Below, one piece after another: positions 19,286-28,618 of a stretch of 64,000 bases of DNA (position 1 is the first letter of the stretch; every line of letters begins with the position of its first letter). Source of the DNA: Cytophagaceae bacterium (lineage in GTDB: Bacteria; Bacteroidota; Bacteroidia; Cytophagales; Cyclobacteriaceae); NCBI GenBank assembly GCA_006969745.1, contig CP030886.1, forward strand, positions 930,001 to 994,000, given 5' to 3'. The translations under genes were made by a program, and so were the position numbers. Under the pieces are notes generated by a model. It made no database searches, had not been told where the DNA came from, and saw only the letters and a program-made list of their open reading frames with translations.

Positions 19286-20293
19286 TTGAGTAACGTATTA
19301 CTAAATTTTTTGCTTGTAATCGTAGGTTTTGTCCTCCTAATTAAAGGAGCCGATTACCTGGTAAACGGAGCTTCATCTTTAGCCAAACGTTTTAATGTGT
19401 CAGACATAGCAATAGGATTAACTGTTGTTGCTATGGGTACCTCTGCTCCAGAGCTTGTTGTTAATATTATTTCAGGTTCAGTTCAAGATGGTGGTAGTGG
19501 TGCCAATGAAGTTGTGTTCGGAAACATCATTGGATCGAATATCTTCAATATTTTTCTTATTCTTGGGGTGGCTAGTATCATATACCCACTAACTGTAGAA
19601 AGAAATGCGCTATGGAAAGAAGTACCATACTCGCTGCTAGCTACATTTATCTTTTTCATTTTAGTAAATGACGCACTGTTTTTTGGTTCAGATACTAATA
19701 TGTTGGATGTTAAAGACGGCATCATTCTGCTCATAATGTTCGTCCTATTCCTCGTTTATATCTTCATGAATTTGAGTAGAAATCCAGAAGCTGAAGTCGA
19801 GGACATTGAATTGCACGGCAGTCTCAAAACAACCATAATGATTGTTTTAGGGATTGTAGGACTGGTTTTTGGTGGTAATCTGATTGTTGAGAATGCTGTG
19901 ACGATTGCAAAGTTTTATCATGTTAGTGACAAAATGATAGGTCTTACAATTCTTGCAGCAGGGACTTCTCTACCAGAGCTTGCGACCTCCGCAGTAGCCG
20001 CATTCCATAAAAAATCTGATTTAGCGGTTGGTAATATTGTTGGATCAAACATCTTCAATTTACTTCTGGTATTGGGAGCAACATCAATCGTTCACGCACC
20101 GCTAGTATTCACTCCTACATTGAATACCGATCTTTACATCGTAATGCTAGGTACATTTATGCTGTTCATCTTCATGTTTACTTTGAATAAATACAAACTT
20201 GACAGAGCTGAAGGAATGGTTTATTTGTTGGGCTTTGTAATCTATTCCTACTTCCTATTCGTAAGAGAAGATATCCTTCCGGGATTATTCTAA
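19286..20293 (+). CDS. Calcium/sodium antiporter (CaCA family)
   Basis: A 335-residue inner-membrane exchanger with about ten hydrophobic helices. The two inverted alpha-repeats are clear: GLTVVAMGTSAPELVVNI with GNIIGSNIFNIF in the first half, and GLTILAAGTSLPELATSA with GNIVGSNIFNLL in the second. This is the YrbG-like bacterial group. The start is TTG at 19286; no ATG is available before the first helix. It lies 114 bases after the phosphohexomutase gene and 13 bases before pgi on the same strand. Confidence 0.92.
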   Translation: MSNVLLNFLLVIVGFVLLIKGADYLVNGASSLAKRFNVSDIAIGLTVVAMGTSAPELVVNIISGSVQDGGSGANEVVFGNIIGSNIFNIFLILGVASIIYPLTVERNALWKEVPYSLLATFIFFILVNDALFFGSDTNMLDVKDGIILLIMFVLFLVYIFMNLSRNPEAEVEDIELHGSLKTTIMIVLGIVGLVFGGNLIVENAVTIAKFYHVSDKMIGLTILAAGTSLPELATSAVAAFHKKSDLAVGNIVGSNIFNLLLVLGATSIVHAPLVFTPTLNTDLYIVMLGTFMLFIFMFTLNKYKLDRAEGMVYLLGFVIYSYFLFVREDILPGLF

Positions 20294-20306
20294 AAATTTT
20301 TCTATC

Positions 20307-21896
20307 ATGCTTCCAAAAATAGACCCAACGACCACTCAGTCATGGGGAAAGCTAAATGAATTAGCTTCTGAAGAATATGACATCCGAGGATTACTTTCAG
20401 ACCCAACACGAGTTGCGAAATTTTCCTTCGACTCTAAGGATTTTCATTTCGATTTCTCAAAAAATGAAATTTCTGATGAAATCCTGAACACCTTAATTAC
20501 CCTTGCAAAAGAGTGTAAACTAAAGGAAGGCATTGATGCAATGTTTGGAGGACAGAATATCAATGAAACTGAGAATAGAGCGGTTCAGCATGTTGCTTTA
20601 AGAGCTGACACCAACGACCTTGTGAAGAGAGAATTGAACAAAATAAGAAACTTTACCACTCAACTTCATAATGGAACTCACAAGGGATACAATGACGAGC
20701 AAATAACAGATGTTGTAAACATCGGTATAGGAGGATCTGATCTTGGACCTAAAATGGTCGCCCATGCATTGCGCCCATATTGGAAAGAAATTACTCCACA
20801 TTTTATTTCCAATGTAGATGCGGCACAAACAGTAGAGACATTGGAGAAGCTTAATCCTGCTACTACTCTATTCATTATTGCTTCAAAAACATTTACCACC
20901 CAGGAAACTATTACAAATGCCATTTCTGCCAGAGATTGGTTTTTAAACAATGGTGGAAGCCAAGGAGATGTGAGCAAGCACTTCGTTGCAGTAAGTACTA
21001 ATGAAAAAGCAGTGAATGAATTTGGAATCTCAAGCACTAACATGTTTGAGTTTTGGGACTGGGTAGGAGGAAGATTTTCACTTTGGTCAGCCATCGGTTT
21101 AAGCATTGCTTGTGCGGTAGGTTATGACCACTTTGAATCTTTGCTCTCAGGGGCCAGAGAAATGGACGATCATTTCCACAAAACCGATTTTGAAAAAAAC
21201 CTACCAGTAATTTCTGCACTACTAGGCATCTGGCATAATAATTTTCGGAGGTATGACTCCATGGCAATCTTGCCATATGATCACAGGTTAAGATATCTCC
21301 CCTCCTATCTGCAACAAGTGGATATGGAAAGCAATGGAAAATATATTGATCGATCAGGCAATGAGGTAAGTCATCAGACGGGTCCAATCATATGGGGTGA
21401 GCCCGGAACGAACGGGCAACATGCATTTTATCAATTGATCCATCAGGGTACAAAAATTATTCCGTGTGAATTCATCGGAGTTGTTAATCCGGCACATAAA
21501 CATCAGGATCATCATGAAAAGCTTTTAGCAAATTTCTTTGCCCAGTCGGAAGCACTGCTTGCAGGTAAATCAAAAGATCAAGTAAAAAATGAGGTAGGCT
21601 CTGACGCCAACGACATCCTTAAAAATTCTAAGGTTTTTAAAGGCAATAGACCATCTACCAGCATCCTGATCAAAGAACTAAATCCTCATAATTTAGGCAA
21701 ACTGATATCGTATTACGAACATCGGGTTTTTACACAAGGTTTGATCTGGAACATTTTTAGCTTCGATCAATGGGGAGTTGAGCTAGGAAAGCAATTGTCA
21801 AAGCCTATACTGTCTGAAATAAAGGAAGGTAAAGAAGGCATACATGATTCATCTACTACTTCCCTAATGAGACGCTACAGAGACATGCGCGCATAA
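20307..21896 (+). CDS. pgi: Glucose-6-phosphate isomerase
   Basis: A 529-residue cytosolic enzyme of glycolysis and gluconeogenesis converting glucose-6-phosphate and fructose-6-phosphate. Signature regions are NIGIGGSDLGPKM, IASKTFTTQETITNA, GGRFSLWSAIGLS (family signature), QVDMESNGK with the catalytic Glu nearby, GQHAFYQLIHQG, and the C-terminal FDQWGVELGKQL. It is preceded by the antiporter gene on the same strand. Its last 22 bases overlap the convergent RNA methyltransferase gene. Confidence 0.96.
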   Translation: MLPKIDPTTTQSWGKLNELASEEYDIRGLLSDPTRVAKFSFDSKDFHFDFSKNEISDEILNTLITLAKECKLKEGIDAMFGGQNINETENRAVQHVALRADTNDLVKRELNKIRNFTTQLHNGTHKGYNDEQITDVVNIGIGGSDLGPKMVAHALRPYWKEITPHFISNVDAAQTVETLEKLNPATTLFIIASKTFTTQETITNAISARDWFLNNGGSQGDVSKHFVAVSTNEKAVNEFGISSTNMFEFWDWVGGRFSLWSAIGLSIACAVGYDHFESLLSGAREMDDHFHKTDFEKNLPVISALLGIWHNNFRRYDSMAILPYDHRLRYLPSYLQQVDMESNGKYIDRSGNEVSHQTGPIIWGEPGTNGQHAFYQLIHQGTKIIPCEFIGVVNPAHKHQDHHEKLLANFFAQSEALLAGKSKDQVKNEVGSDANDILKNSKVFKGNRPSTSILIKELNPHNLGKLISYYEHRVFTQGLIWNIFSFDQWGVELGKQLSKPILSEIKEGKEGIHDSSTTSLMRRYRDMRA

Positions 21897-22609
21897 GATG
21901 CGATTATACCAGTAGCTATCCCCACATTTAATGACTCAGCACCGCCATATTTTGGAATCGTAATAAATTTAGATATCTGTTCCTTGGTATAATGGCTGAT
22001 TCCATGCGATTCACTTCCCATGATTATCACTGAAGGAGACTGGAAATCAACATTAACAATGTTCTCCCCATTCATATCAGCTCCGTAAACTTTAAGTTGA
22101 TTTCTTTCAAAAAAATCAGGAAGCTCTACTGAGACAGCCTTTACTCTGGTAAATGAGCCCATGGTGCTGTTAATCACCTTAGGATGATAAAACTCCGCAC
22201 AGTCTGATGATAATACAACCTGACCAAACCCAAACCAATCCAGCGTACGTATGATTGTTCCTACATTTCCAGGATCTCCTACACCATCTAACACAAAAAC
22301 GTGTTGATCAAATTTGATTTCATCTATGGTGTAGTCTTCAATTTTAGCCACGGCGATACAATCTTCATTTGTTTTAAAAGTTCCTAACTGGGCTAAAATA
22401 TCGGTTGATACAATCTCATTTCGATGATTACCTGTTTTTAGATTAGCAGCAAAGTAATTTTCCGTTCCGGCAACAATTTCAACTTTAAAGCTAGATTTTA
22501 GCAACTCTTGCACATTTTTTGCACCTTCTACCAAAAAGCACTTCTCGCGTATGCGGTACTTCTTAACTTTGAGCGATTTTATAAATTTCTGGTCTTTCCG
22601 AGAGAGCAT
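21875..22609 (-). CDS. SpoU/TrmH-family RNA 2'-O-methyltransferase
   Basis: A 244-residue SPOUT methyltransferase. The N-terminal part (about 1-90) resembles the SpoU substrate-binding domain. The C-terminal domain has the three knot motifs: LDGVGDPGNVGTIIRTLDWFG (motif 1, Asn/Arg), SVIIMGSESHGIS (motif 2) and GGAESLNVGIATGII (motif 3, SAM-binding). It would methylate ribose in rRNA or tRNA; RlmB-like specificity is plausible but not provable. It starts only five bases from the start of the divergent tamL. Confidence 0.88.
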   Translation of the reverse strand: MLSRKDQKFIKSLKVKKYRIREKCFLVEGAKNVQELLKSSFKVEIVAGTENYFAANLKTGNHRNEIVSTDILAQLGTFKTNEDCIAVAKIEDYTIDEIKFDQHVFVLDGVGDPGNVGTIIRTLDWFGFGQVVLSSDCAEFYHPKVINSTMGSFTRVKAVSVELPDFFERNQLKVYGADMNGENIVNVDFQSPSVIIMGSESHGISHYTKEQISKFITIPKYGGAESLNVGIATGIIASYARMSL

Positions 22610-22614
22610 CTGAT

Positions 22615-25137
22615 TTGAAGCGATTATTTAAATTAAGCCAAATATCACTATTCGCAGGCATATTCCTTACCTCCTGCCTGGGTTCAAAATTTTTGGTTGA
22701 TGATCAGCGAATTTTGGCAGGTCAGAAGGTCAATGGACTCTCCGGGGCACTTCACGATAATGCCAAGGGATTATATGAAGATCAAGCTAATACGCGGATT
22801 CTTTTTGGATATCCGTTTGCTCACCTTGCTCACTTATATAAACTAGGTGAAAATGGGTGGATTTTTAGGGGTTATGATCAACAAAGAGCCATTGCAAAGC
22901 GAGACTCGCTTGCCGCAAAATATGATCGAAAGATAGCTGCTGCATCCACAGATAAAAAAAGACAAAAGCTTCGAAATAAGAAAGCTAAGAAATACGACAA
23001 GAAAAATCGAAAGGTAAAACAAGGCAACCAGCTGATGCGCTGGGGAGAGCCTTTATCCATTTACAATCATGCAGCATCTCGATTGACGTCCCAAAAAATA
23101 TCACAATACCTCGCCTCTGAAGGTTATTTTGATGCTACAGTTCAAATAGATACTACCCATTTTGACAGTCTCAGTGCCTTTGGGAAATTCGCCAGAGGAA
23201 CTCGTAATTGGGTGAGCGGATGGTTTGGACACAGTGATAGGTATATAGATCTTAACTACAATGTGAATCTAAATACACGATACGTAATTGATTCTATTCA
23301 GTATGAAATTGCAGATACCGTACTCAGAGCCTTAATATTTGAAAATCTTGAAGAGTCTCCTTTGAAAAAAGGATTCTACAAGCAGGAAAAATTGAGTAAG
23401 GAAAGAGATTACATCCACACCTTGGCTTTGAATAATGGATATTATGAATTTTCAAAGCAATACATCGAATTCAATCTCGACTCGGTACAGCTGGGCCGAG
23501 ACACCGTAATCGTAAGAGAAGTCATAAAAAACCCGCCAGGTAAAAACGAGCACAAAATATTTTACCTTGATTCAATCGTTTTCATTGCTGACGCAAGTGT
23601 GAATGAAACATTTACCAGAACGCAGGAAAAGTATAGAGATATCACTTTCAAATTTGGTCGCAATCGATATTCTAAGAAAGTATTGGAATGGAGGATTCCA
23701 TTGGAACAAGATGATCCGTACAGCAGAGATTTAACTATCGAAACACAAAGACAGCTTTCCTACCTGGACAACTTCAAATTCATTAATATCAACTATGATA
23801 CCACCGGCAACTATTTTGTGGCCAACATCTTTACCTCGCCCTTTGATAAATATCAAACCTCAAGTGAATTTGGACTTTCCAGGACCCAGGGCAGGCCAGG
23901 GCCTTTCATAAATATCAACCTGAAAAACAGAAACACGTTCAGGACACTTGAGATACTCAGCCTGGATGCAAACGCCAAATTGGAAGATCTCCAATCGGTA
24001 AGAGAAGAAACAGGTTTTGCAGGCAACTACACTTCGCGGCAGTTCGGTGCTGAAGCAGCAATTACATTTCCTCAATTTCTCTTTCCATTAGGGTCTTATT
24101 ACAAAAACAAGATTGGACGATTTAATCCGAAAACGCGGATATCTTTTGGTTTTTCTTTTGAGGATAGGATCAATGAATATAAAAGACTTACCTATCGAGG
24201 TACATGGGCGTATAGCTGGCAAGTAAGGGATCAAATAAAATACACGTTGACACCAATACAACTTAGCCTTGTAGATGCCAACACAACTTCCGAATTTCAG
24301 TCTTTTTTGGATGAACTGACCACTGAAAACAACCCTTATGCATTAGCATTCAATTCTGCCATTGTGAGCAGCACAGCATTCCGATTAGACCTAAACTTAG
24401 GCGAATATACCAATGGACAAGATGGAGGATATGTTCAGTTTAATGCAGAATTGGGTGGTAATCTTAATGATGTGCTAGGTAATTCGTTATTTGGTGACAG
24501 TCTTGAAACCTATCAGTTTGCTAAATCACAAATCGATCTAAGAAAAATCGAACGACTAACGAGGAACACAAATTTGGCATTTCGCTTAAATGTAGGGCTT
24601 GCCTATCCATATGGTGATAATCAATCCTTGCCATACGAAAAATACTTTTTCGCCGGAGGAAGCAGCAGTATAAGAGCCTGGCGGCCCAGACGTCTGGGGC
24701 CGGGGGCATTTGGCGTTTTTGAAGAAGATGCAAATGATAACCCAACAGAATTTATTGATTACAGCAATGAGCAAAGAGGCGAATTGCTGATTGAATCGAG
24801 CGTCGAATTGAGGCAAGATCTTGTCGGATTTTTGGAAGGTGCCATTTTTGTAGATGCCGGTAACATTTGGACTGTGCGCAATTCACTTGTTGAATCCGAC
24901 AGAGATCCGGAAGGCGATGATGGTATATTCAGATTCAATGAATTCATGAATGAAATGGCGGTCGGGACTGGAATAGGGTTAAGATTTGATTTGCAGTTTC
25001 TCATATTCAGAGTAGACCTTGGTATGAAGCTATTTGATCCCGCACAGAAAAAAGGAGAACGATTTGTAGGAAATGAAATTTTCTCCAATTTCAGCAGAAA
25101 CTCAGAAATAAATATTGGTATTGGATATCCTTTTTGA
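22615..25137 (+). CDS. tamL: TamL: lipoprotein BamA/TamA-family outer-membrane assembly factor
   Basis: An 840-residue Omp85-superfamily protein. The N-terminus is a lipoprotein signal (hydrophobic SLFAGIFLTSC, Cys about residue 21), which distinguishes Bacteroidota TamL from TamA. POTRA-like repeats follow a Lys/Arg-rich segment (about 85-130). The C-terminal 16-strand barrel has the lid motif GGSSSIRAWRPRRLGPGAF and ends in an aromatic residue (GIGYPF). It would work with a TamB-like protein in outer-membrane assembly; tamB is not in the window. The only start that keeps the signal peptide is TTG 22615. The hemF start overlaps its stop. Confidence 0.85.
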   Translation: MKRLFKLSQISLFAGIFLTSCLGSKFLVDDQRILAGQKVNGLSGALHDNAKGLYEDQANTRILFGYPFAHLAHLYKLGENGWIFRGYDQQRAIAKRDSLAAKYDRKIAAASTDKKRQKLRNKKAKKYDKKNRKVKQGNQLMRWGEPLSIYNHAASRLTSQKISQYLASEGYFDATVQIDTTHFDSLSAFGKFARGTRNWVSGWFGHSDRYIDLNYNVNLNTRYVIDSIQYEIADTVLRALIFENLEESPLKKGFYKQEKLSKERDYIHTLALNNGYYEFSKQYIEFNLDSVQLGRDTVIVREVIKNPPGKNEHKIFYLDSIVFIADASVNETFTRTQEKYRDITFKFGRNRYSKKVLEWRIPLEQDDPYSRDLTIETQRQLSYLDNFKFININYDTTGNYFVANIFTSPFDKYQTSSEFGLSRTQGRPGPFININLKNRNTFRTLEILSLDANAKLEDLQSVREETGFAGNYTSRQFGAEAAITFPQFLFPLGSYYKNKIGRFNPKTRISFGFSFEDRINEYKRLTYRGTWAYSWQVRDQIKYTLTPIQLSLVDANTTSEFQSFLDELTTENNPYALAFNSAIVSSTAFRLDLNLGEYTNGQDGGYVQFNAELGGNLNDVLGNSLFGDSLETYQFAKSQIDLRKIERLTRNTNLAFRLNVGLAYPYGDNQSLPYEKYFFAGGSSSIRAWRPRRLGPGAFGVFEEDANDNPTEFIDYSNEQRGELLIESSVELRQDLVGFLEGAIFVDAGNIWTVRNSLVESDRDPEGDDGIFRFNEFMNEMAVGTGIGLRFDLQFLIFRVDLGMKLFDPAQKKGERFVGNEIFSNFSRNSEINIGIGYPF

Positions 25138-26033
25138 TGGAAATAGGAAAAGAAGAAATAGCGGAGTGGTTTAAAGGACTTCAGGATTCAATTTGTGAAT
25201 CGCTTGAAAAGCTTGATGGCCATGCAAAATTTTCAGAAGATGAGTGGTCGCGACCAGAAGGTGGTGGAGGTAGATCGCGAGTCATCAAAAAAGGAAAATT
25301 GATTGAAAAGGGAGGAGTTAATTTTTCCGCCGTTTCCGGTCCAACACCGGATAAAATTTTGCAAGCGCTTAATCTTCCAGAAGCGGAGTTTTTTGCCACT
25401 GGCGTTTCAATTGTATTGCATCCAAATAATCCGTGGGTGCCAATTATTCATATGAATGTTCGCTATTTCGAAATGAGCAATGGTGTTTGGTGGTTTGGTG
25501 GTGGGATTGACCTTACTCCTCACATTGTAATTCCTGAAAAAGGGAAAGACTTTCATCAATTCCTTAAAAGTACCTGCGACAAGCATGATCCTTCATTTTA
25601 TTCAAAATTCAAAAAATGGGCTGACGATTACTTCTTTGTAAAACATAGAAATGAGACAAGAGGAATTGGCGGTATTTTTTTTGATCGACTGGCGGATGAG
25701 GAAGGAAGAACTAAGAATGAACAATGGGAATTCGTTCAGGATGTCGGAAAAACCTTTATTCCAGCCTATTCAGATGGTGTAGTACTACTGCGTGATAAGG
25801 CCTTTACAGAGGATGACAAAAACTGGCAAAAGATCAGACGCGGAAGATATGTTGAGTTCAATCTTGTTCACGACAAAGGGACAAAGTTTGGCTTGGACAC
25901 AAATGGCCGAACAGAGTCAATTTTGATGAGTTTGCCTCCAGAAGCTAACTGGGAATACGATCATCAGCCAGAAACAGAGCAACAAAAAGAAACTTTAGCA
26001 TTACTAAAAAAAGGCATTGACTGGATATCTTAA
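25137..26033 (+). CDS. hemF: Oxygen-dependent coproporphyrinogen III oxidase
   Basis: A 298-residue cytosolic haem-biosynthesis enzyme that oxidatively decarboxylates coproporphyrinogen III to protoporphyrinogen IX with O2. RPEGGGGRSRV, PIIHMNVRYFEM, WWFGGGIDLTPH, RNETRGIGGIFFDRL and RGRYVEFNLVHDKGTKFGL are the family signatures. Use of HemF rather than HemN shows growth with oxygen. ATG 25137 shares one base with the tamL stop (TGATG), implying translational coupling. Confidence 0.95.
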   Translation: MEIGKEEIAEWFKGLQDSICESLEKLDGHAKFSEDEWSRPEGGGGRSRVIKKGKLIEKGGVNFSAVSGPTPDKILQALNLPEAEFFATGVSIVLHPNNPWVPIIHMNVRYFEMSNGVWWFGGGIDLTPHIVIPEKGKDFHQFLKSTCDKHDPSFYSKFKKWADDYFFVKHRNETRGIGGIFFDRLADEEGRTKNEQWEFVQDVGKTFIPAYSDGVVLLRDKAFTEDDKNWQKIRRGRYVEFNLVHDKGTKFGLDTNGRTESILMSLPPEANWEYDHQPETEQQKETLALLKKGIDWIS

Positions 26034-26068
26034 CCAATCAATGCCTTGAAGTTTTATTGGAAGCAGGA

Positions 26069-26773
26069 TTAAAGAAGGTTGAATTTCTCCATCAACGATT
26101 CTTTATAAGAGGCCCCGATAGAAAATGTCTTCTCACCGATGTGCACCTGCAGATCTTCTATTCTATGAATCTTATTTCTATTGATAATATAGCTTCTGTG
26201 TACACGGCTGAAAATACTTTCAGGTAGTCGTTTTTCAATCCCCTTCATGGTATGATGTACAATGTGCTTTTTACCACTCTCCGTGTTGAAAATGACGTAA
26301 TCTGCCAATGCTTCAACAAAAAGAATGTGATCATAACTCAATCGAAAGAGCTTTCCATCGCTTTTTACATAGATATGATCTTCTTGCTCGGCGATGAGTT
26401 TTTCTTTCTCAAGATTCTCTTTCACCTTATTGACCGCCTTTATGAAGCGCTCATATTCTACTGGCTTCACTAGATAATCCGCTACAGCGTCCTCAAAGGC
26501 TTCAATTGCGTACTCTTTCTTTGAGGTGACAAGTATTACATTGTATGCATGCTGAAGTGATTTCACCAACTCCAATCCACTCATTCCTGGCATTTCTATA
26601 TCGAGAAACACTATGTCTACATCATTTGCACTTTCTCCTAAAAGGATATCATGTGCTTCTTGAGTATTATCCAGATCGTGAGATAGGACGAGTGAGTCAG
26701 TCTTATCTATAAATTTTTTAATTACGAGACGCGACATTTTGTCGTCGTCTACCACCATGCAATTGAGTGCCAT
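26069..26773 (-). CDS. LytTR-family response regulator
   Basis: A 234-residue regulator. The N-terminal receiver has MVVDDDKMS (acidic pair), VFLDIEMPGMSG with the phospho-Asp, an SK-type switch region (VTSKKEYAIEAF) and YLVKPVEYERF with the conserved Lys. The C-terminal LytTR DNA-binding domain (about 135-234) shows DGKLFRLSYDHILFVEALADYV and RVHRSYIIN. Its ATG directly follows the riboflavin synthase stop (TAAATG on the minus strand), so the two are coupled. No histidine kinase gene is adjacent. Confidence 0.9.
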   Translation of the reverse strand: MALNCMVVDDDKMSRLVIKKFIDKTDSLVLSHDLDNTQEAHDILLGESANDVDIVFLDIEMPGMSGLELVKSLQHAYNVILVTSKKEYAIEAFEDAVADYLVKPVEYERFIKAVNKVKENLEKEKLIAEQEDHIYVKSDGKLFRLSYDHILFVEALADYVIFNTESGKKHIVHHTMKGIEKRLPESIFSRVHRSYIINRNKIHRIEDLQVHIGEKTFSIGASYKESLMEKFNLL

Positions 26774-27355
26774 TTAATTTTTATTTAGGATTAGGTCAAT
26801 ATATTTTCCAATAATATCAAATTCAATATTTACAACACTACCAACTGCCAGCTGATTGAAATTGGTATGTTCAAATGTATAAGGAATTATCGCGACAGAA
26901 AAGATTTTTTTTTCAACGTTGAAACAAGTAAGGCTAGTACCGTTAATGCAAATACTTCCCTTCTCTACCACGAGTCCCTCCTCTTCTAGTTCAAAATTCA
27001 TCAACCAGCTTCCGTTTTCATCTTTTATTGAATGCACTTTAGCTCTGGAATCTACATGCCCCTGAACTATGTGCCCATCAAACCTTCCATCAGCCTTCAT
27101 GCACCTTTCCAGATTTAGGTGATCACCGATTTTTACATTTCCAATATTTGATTTTTTCAAAGTTTCATCAATAGCAGTAACCCAATGTTTTCCATTATCT
27201 ACTTTGGTGACCGTTAAGCATACACCATTATGTGATACACTCTGATCAATTTTAAGTTCATTTGATATATTCGAGGAAATTGCAAAATCGACATTTGATC
27301 CTTGCTGATTTATTTCTTCTACTTTCCCTACTGTTTCAACAATTCCTGTAAACAC
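26774..27355 (-). CDS. ribE: Riboflavin synthase, alpha-subunit type
   Basis: A 193-residue enzyme converting two 6,7-dimethyl-8-ribityllumazine molecules to riboflavin plus a pyrimidine. It starts with the family hallmark MFTGIVETVGKV. The two lumazine-binding repeats are seen: SVSHNGVCLTV with NLERCMKADGRFDGHIVQGHVD, then GSICINGTSLTCF with SVAIIPYTFEHTNF. No FMN riboswitch is visible upstream, and other rib genes are absent here. It is followed without a gap by the LytTR regulator gene and is divergent from pcm. Confidence 0.95.
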   Translation of the reverse strand: MFTGIVETVGKVEEINQQGSNVDFAISSNISNELKIDQSVSHNGVCLTVTKVDNGKHWVTAIDETLKKSNIGNVKIGDHLNLERCMKADGRFDGHIVQGHVDSRAKVHSIKDENGSWLMNFELEEEGLVVEKGSICINGTSLTCFNVEKKIFSVAIIPYTFEHTNFNQLAVGSVVNIEFDIIGKYIDLILNKN

Positions 27356-27387
27356 GCTGATTAAATTTAAGCTTCAAAATAAGTGAA

Positions 27388-28041
27388 TTGGAAGATACCT
27401 ACAAGCATAAAGGTTTACGCAAGCAATTGGTTTCAGAGATTGCAAAAAAAGGAATTACTGATAAAGCTGTTTTGAGCGCTATAAATAAGATTCCACGTCA
27501 TTTCTTTTTTGATAAAATATTTGATACTCATGCATACGACGATAAGGCATTCCCCATTGAGTCAGGGCAAACCATCAGTCAGCCATACACCGTCGCCTTT
27601 CAATCGCAGCTTCTTCAGGTTCAACCTGGAGATAAAATACTTGAAATAGGAACTGGATCGGGCTATCAGGCATCCGTGCTTTTGGAATTAGGAGCCAAAG
27701 TTTACACAATAGAGTATCAGAAGAAACTCTACCAAAAAGCCATTCGCTTCCTACCTAAAATTGGCTATCAACCTCACATGTATCAAGGTGACGGCTCGAA
27801 GGGAATGCCTCGATTTGCCCCGTATGACGGCATCATTGTGACTGCAGGTGCACCCACCGTTCCCGAAGAACTAATACGACAGCTAAAGATTGGAGGTCGT
27901 CTGGTTATACCTGTCGGGAACAATGACATACAATCTATGGTTTTGATCCAAAAAGTGGGCGAAAACAAAATAAAAAAGAAGCAATTCGACCATTTCAGCT
28001 TTGTACCTTTGCGGGGAGAAAAAGGCTGGTCTGCTGACTAG
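27388..28041 (+). CDS. pcm: Protein-L-isoaspartate O-methyltransferase
   Basis: A 217-residue SAM-dependent enzyme that methylates L-isoaspartyl residues in aged proteins so they can be repaired. It shows GQTISQPYTVAFQSQLL (substrate region), the SAM-binding LEIGTGSGYQASVLLELGAKVYTIE, and YDGIIVTAGAPTVPEEL with GGRLVIPVG. The start is TTG 27388; no ATG precedes the conserved N-terminal helix. It is divergent from riboflavin synthase (32 bases between starts). Confidence 0.93.
   Translation: MEDTYKHKGLRKQLVSEIAKKGITDKAVLSAINKIPRHFFFDKIFDTHAYDDKAFPIESGQTISQPYTVAFQSQLLQVQPGDKILEIGTGSGYQASVLLELGAKVYTIEYQKKLYQKAIRFLPKIGYQPHMYQGDGSKGMPRFAPYDGIIVTAGAPTVPEELIRQLKIGGRLVIPVGNNDIQSMVLIQKVGENKIKKKQFDHFSFVPLRGEKGWSAD
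28004..28011 (+). promoter_or_regulatory. Probable -7 element before the thioesterase gene
   Basis: TACCTTTG, an exact TAnnTTTG match, lies inside the last codons of pcm and would start a transcript with a leader of about 75 bases to ATG 28094. No TTG is at the -33 position. Confidence 0.4.
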
Positions 28042-28093
28042 CGTCAGAAGCAATACATTATTCAATTACAAAACTTTAACCACTCTCAATCAA

Positions 28094-28615
28094 ATGAAAA
28101 AGGTAAAAAACTGCAAGGACTCCTTTGTAACTATGACAGAATTGGTACTTCCTAATGATACCAATGGGCTGGATAATTTGATGGGAGGTAGACTAATGCA
28201 TTGGATGGATATAGCCGCAGCGATTGCTGCTCAAAAACACTCCAACCGTATTGTGGTGACCGCTTCAGTTGACAACATTTCATTTTCTGAGCCTATCAGA
28301 AAAGGCAATACCGTTACCATTTCAGCTTTCGTAACCCGAGCCTTCAGCTCATCTATGGAAGTATATATGGAAGTAGTTGCTGAAGATATTCCTGCAGATA
28401 AAAAAGTGCATACAAATAGAGCCTTCTTCACTTTTGTGGCGGTAGATCAGTCTGGTAAACCAATAGACATCCCTCAGGTAGAACCTGAAACAGAGCTTGA
28501 GAAGGAACTTTATGAAGGGGCACTGAGGAGAAGACAACTCAGACTTGTGCTTGGCAAACGTATGAAACCAAGTGAGGCTAAAGAACTAAAGTCTATATTT
28601 GATATGGAAGATTAA
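28094..28615 (+). CDS. Acyl-CoA thioesterase, hotdog fold (YciA/BFIT type)
   Basis: A 173-residue protein from ATG 28094; the frame runs upstream into pcm, but the extra residues look non-coding. GLDNLMGGRLMHWMDIAAAIAA holds the hotdog helix with the catalytic Asp, and VVTASVDNISFSEPIRKGN, followed by VTISAFVTRAFSSSMEVYMEV, is the core sheet of acyl-CoA hydrolases. It probably releases free fatty acid from medium- or long-chain acyl-CoA. It is followed after three bases by the HolD-like gene. Confidence 0.88.
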   Translation: MKKVKNCKDSFVTMTELVLPNDTNGLDNLMGGRLMHWMDIAAAIAAQKHSNRIVVTASVDNISFSEPIRKGNTVTISAFVTRAFSSSMEVYMEVVAEDIPADKKVHTNRAFFTFVAVDQSGKPIDIPQVEPETELEKELYEGALRRRQLRLVLGKRMKPSEAKELKSIFDMED

Positions 28616-28618
28616 TCC

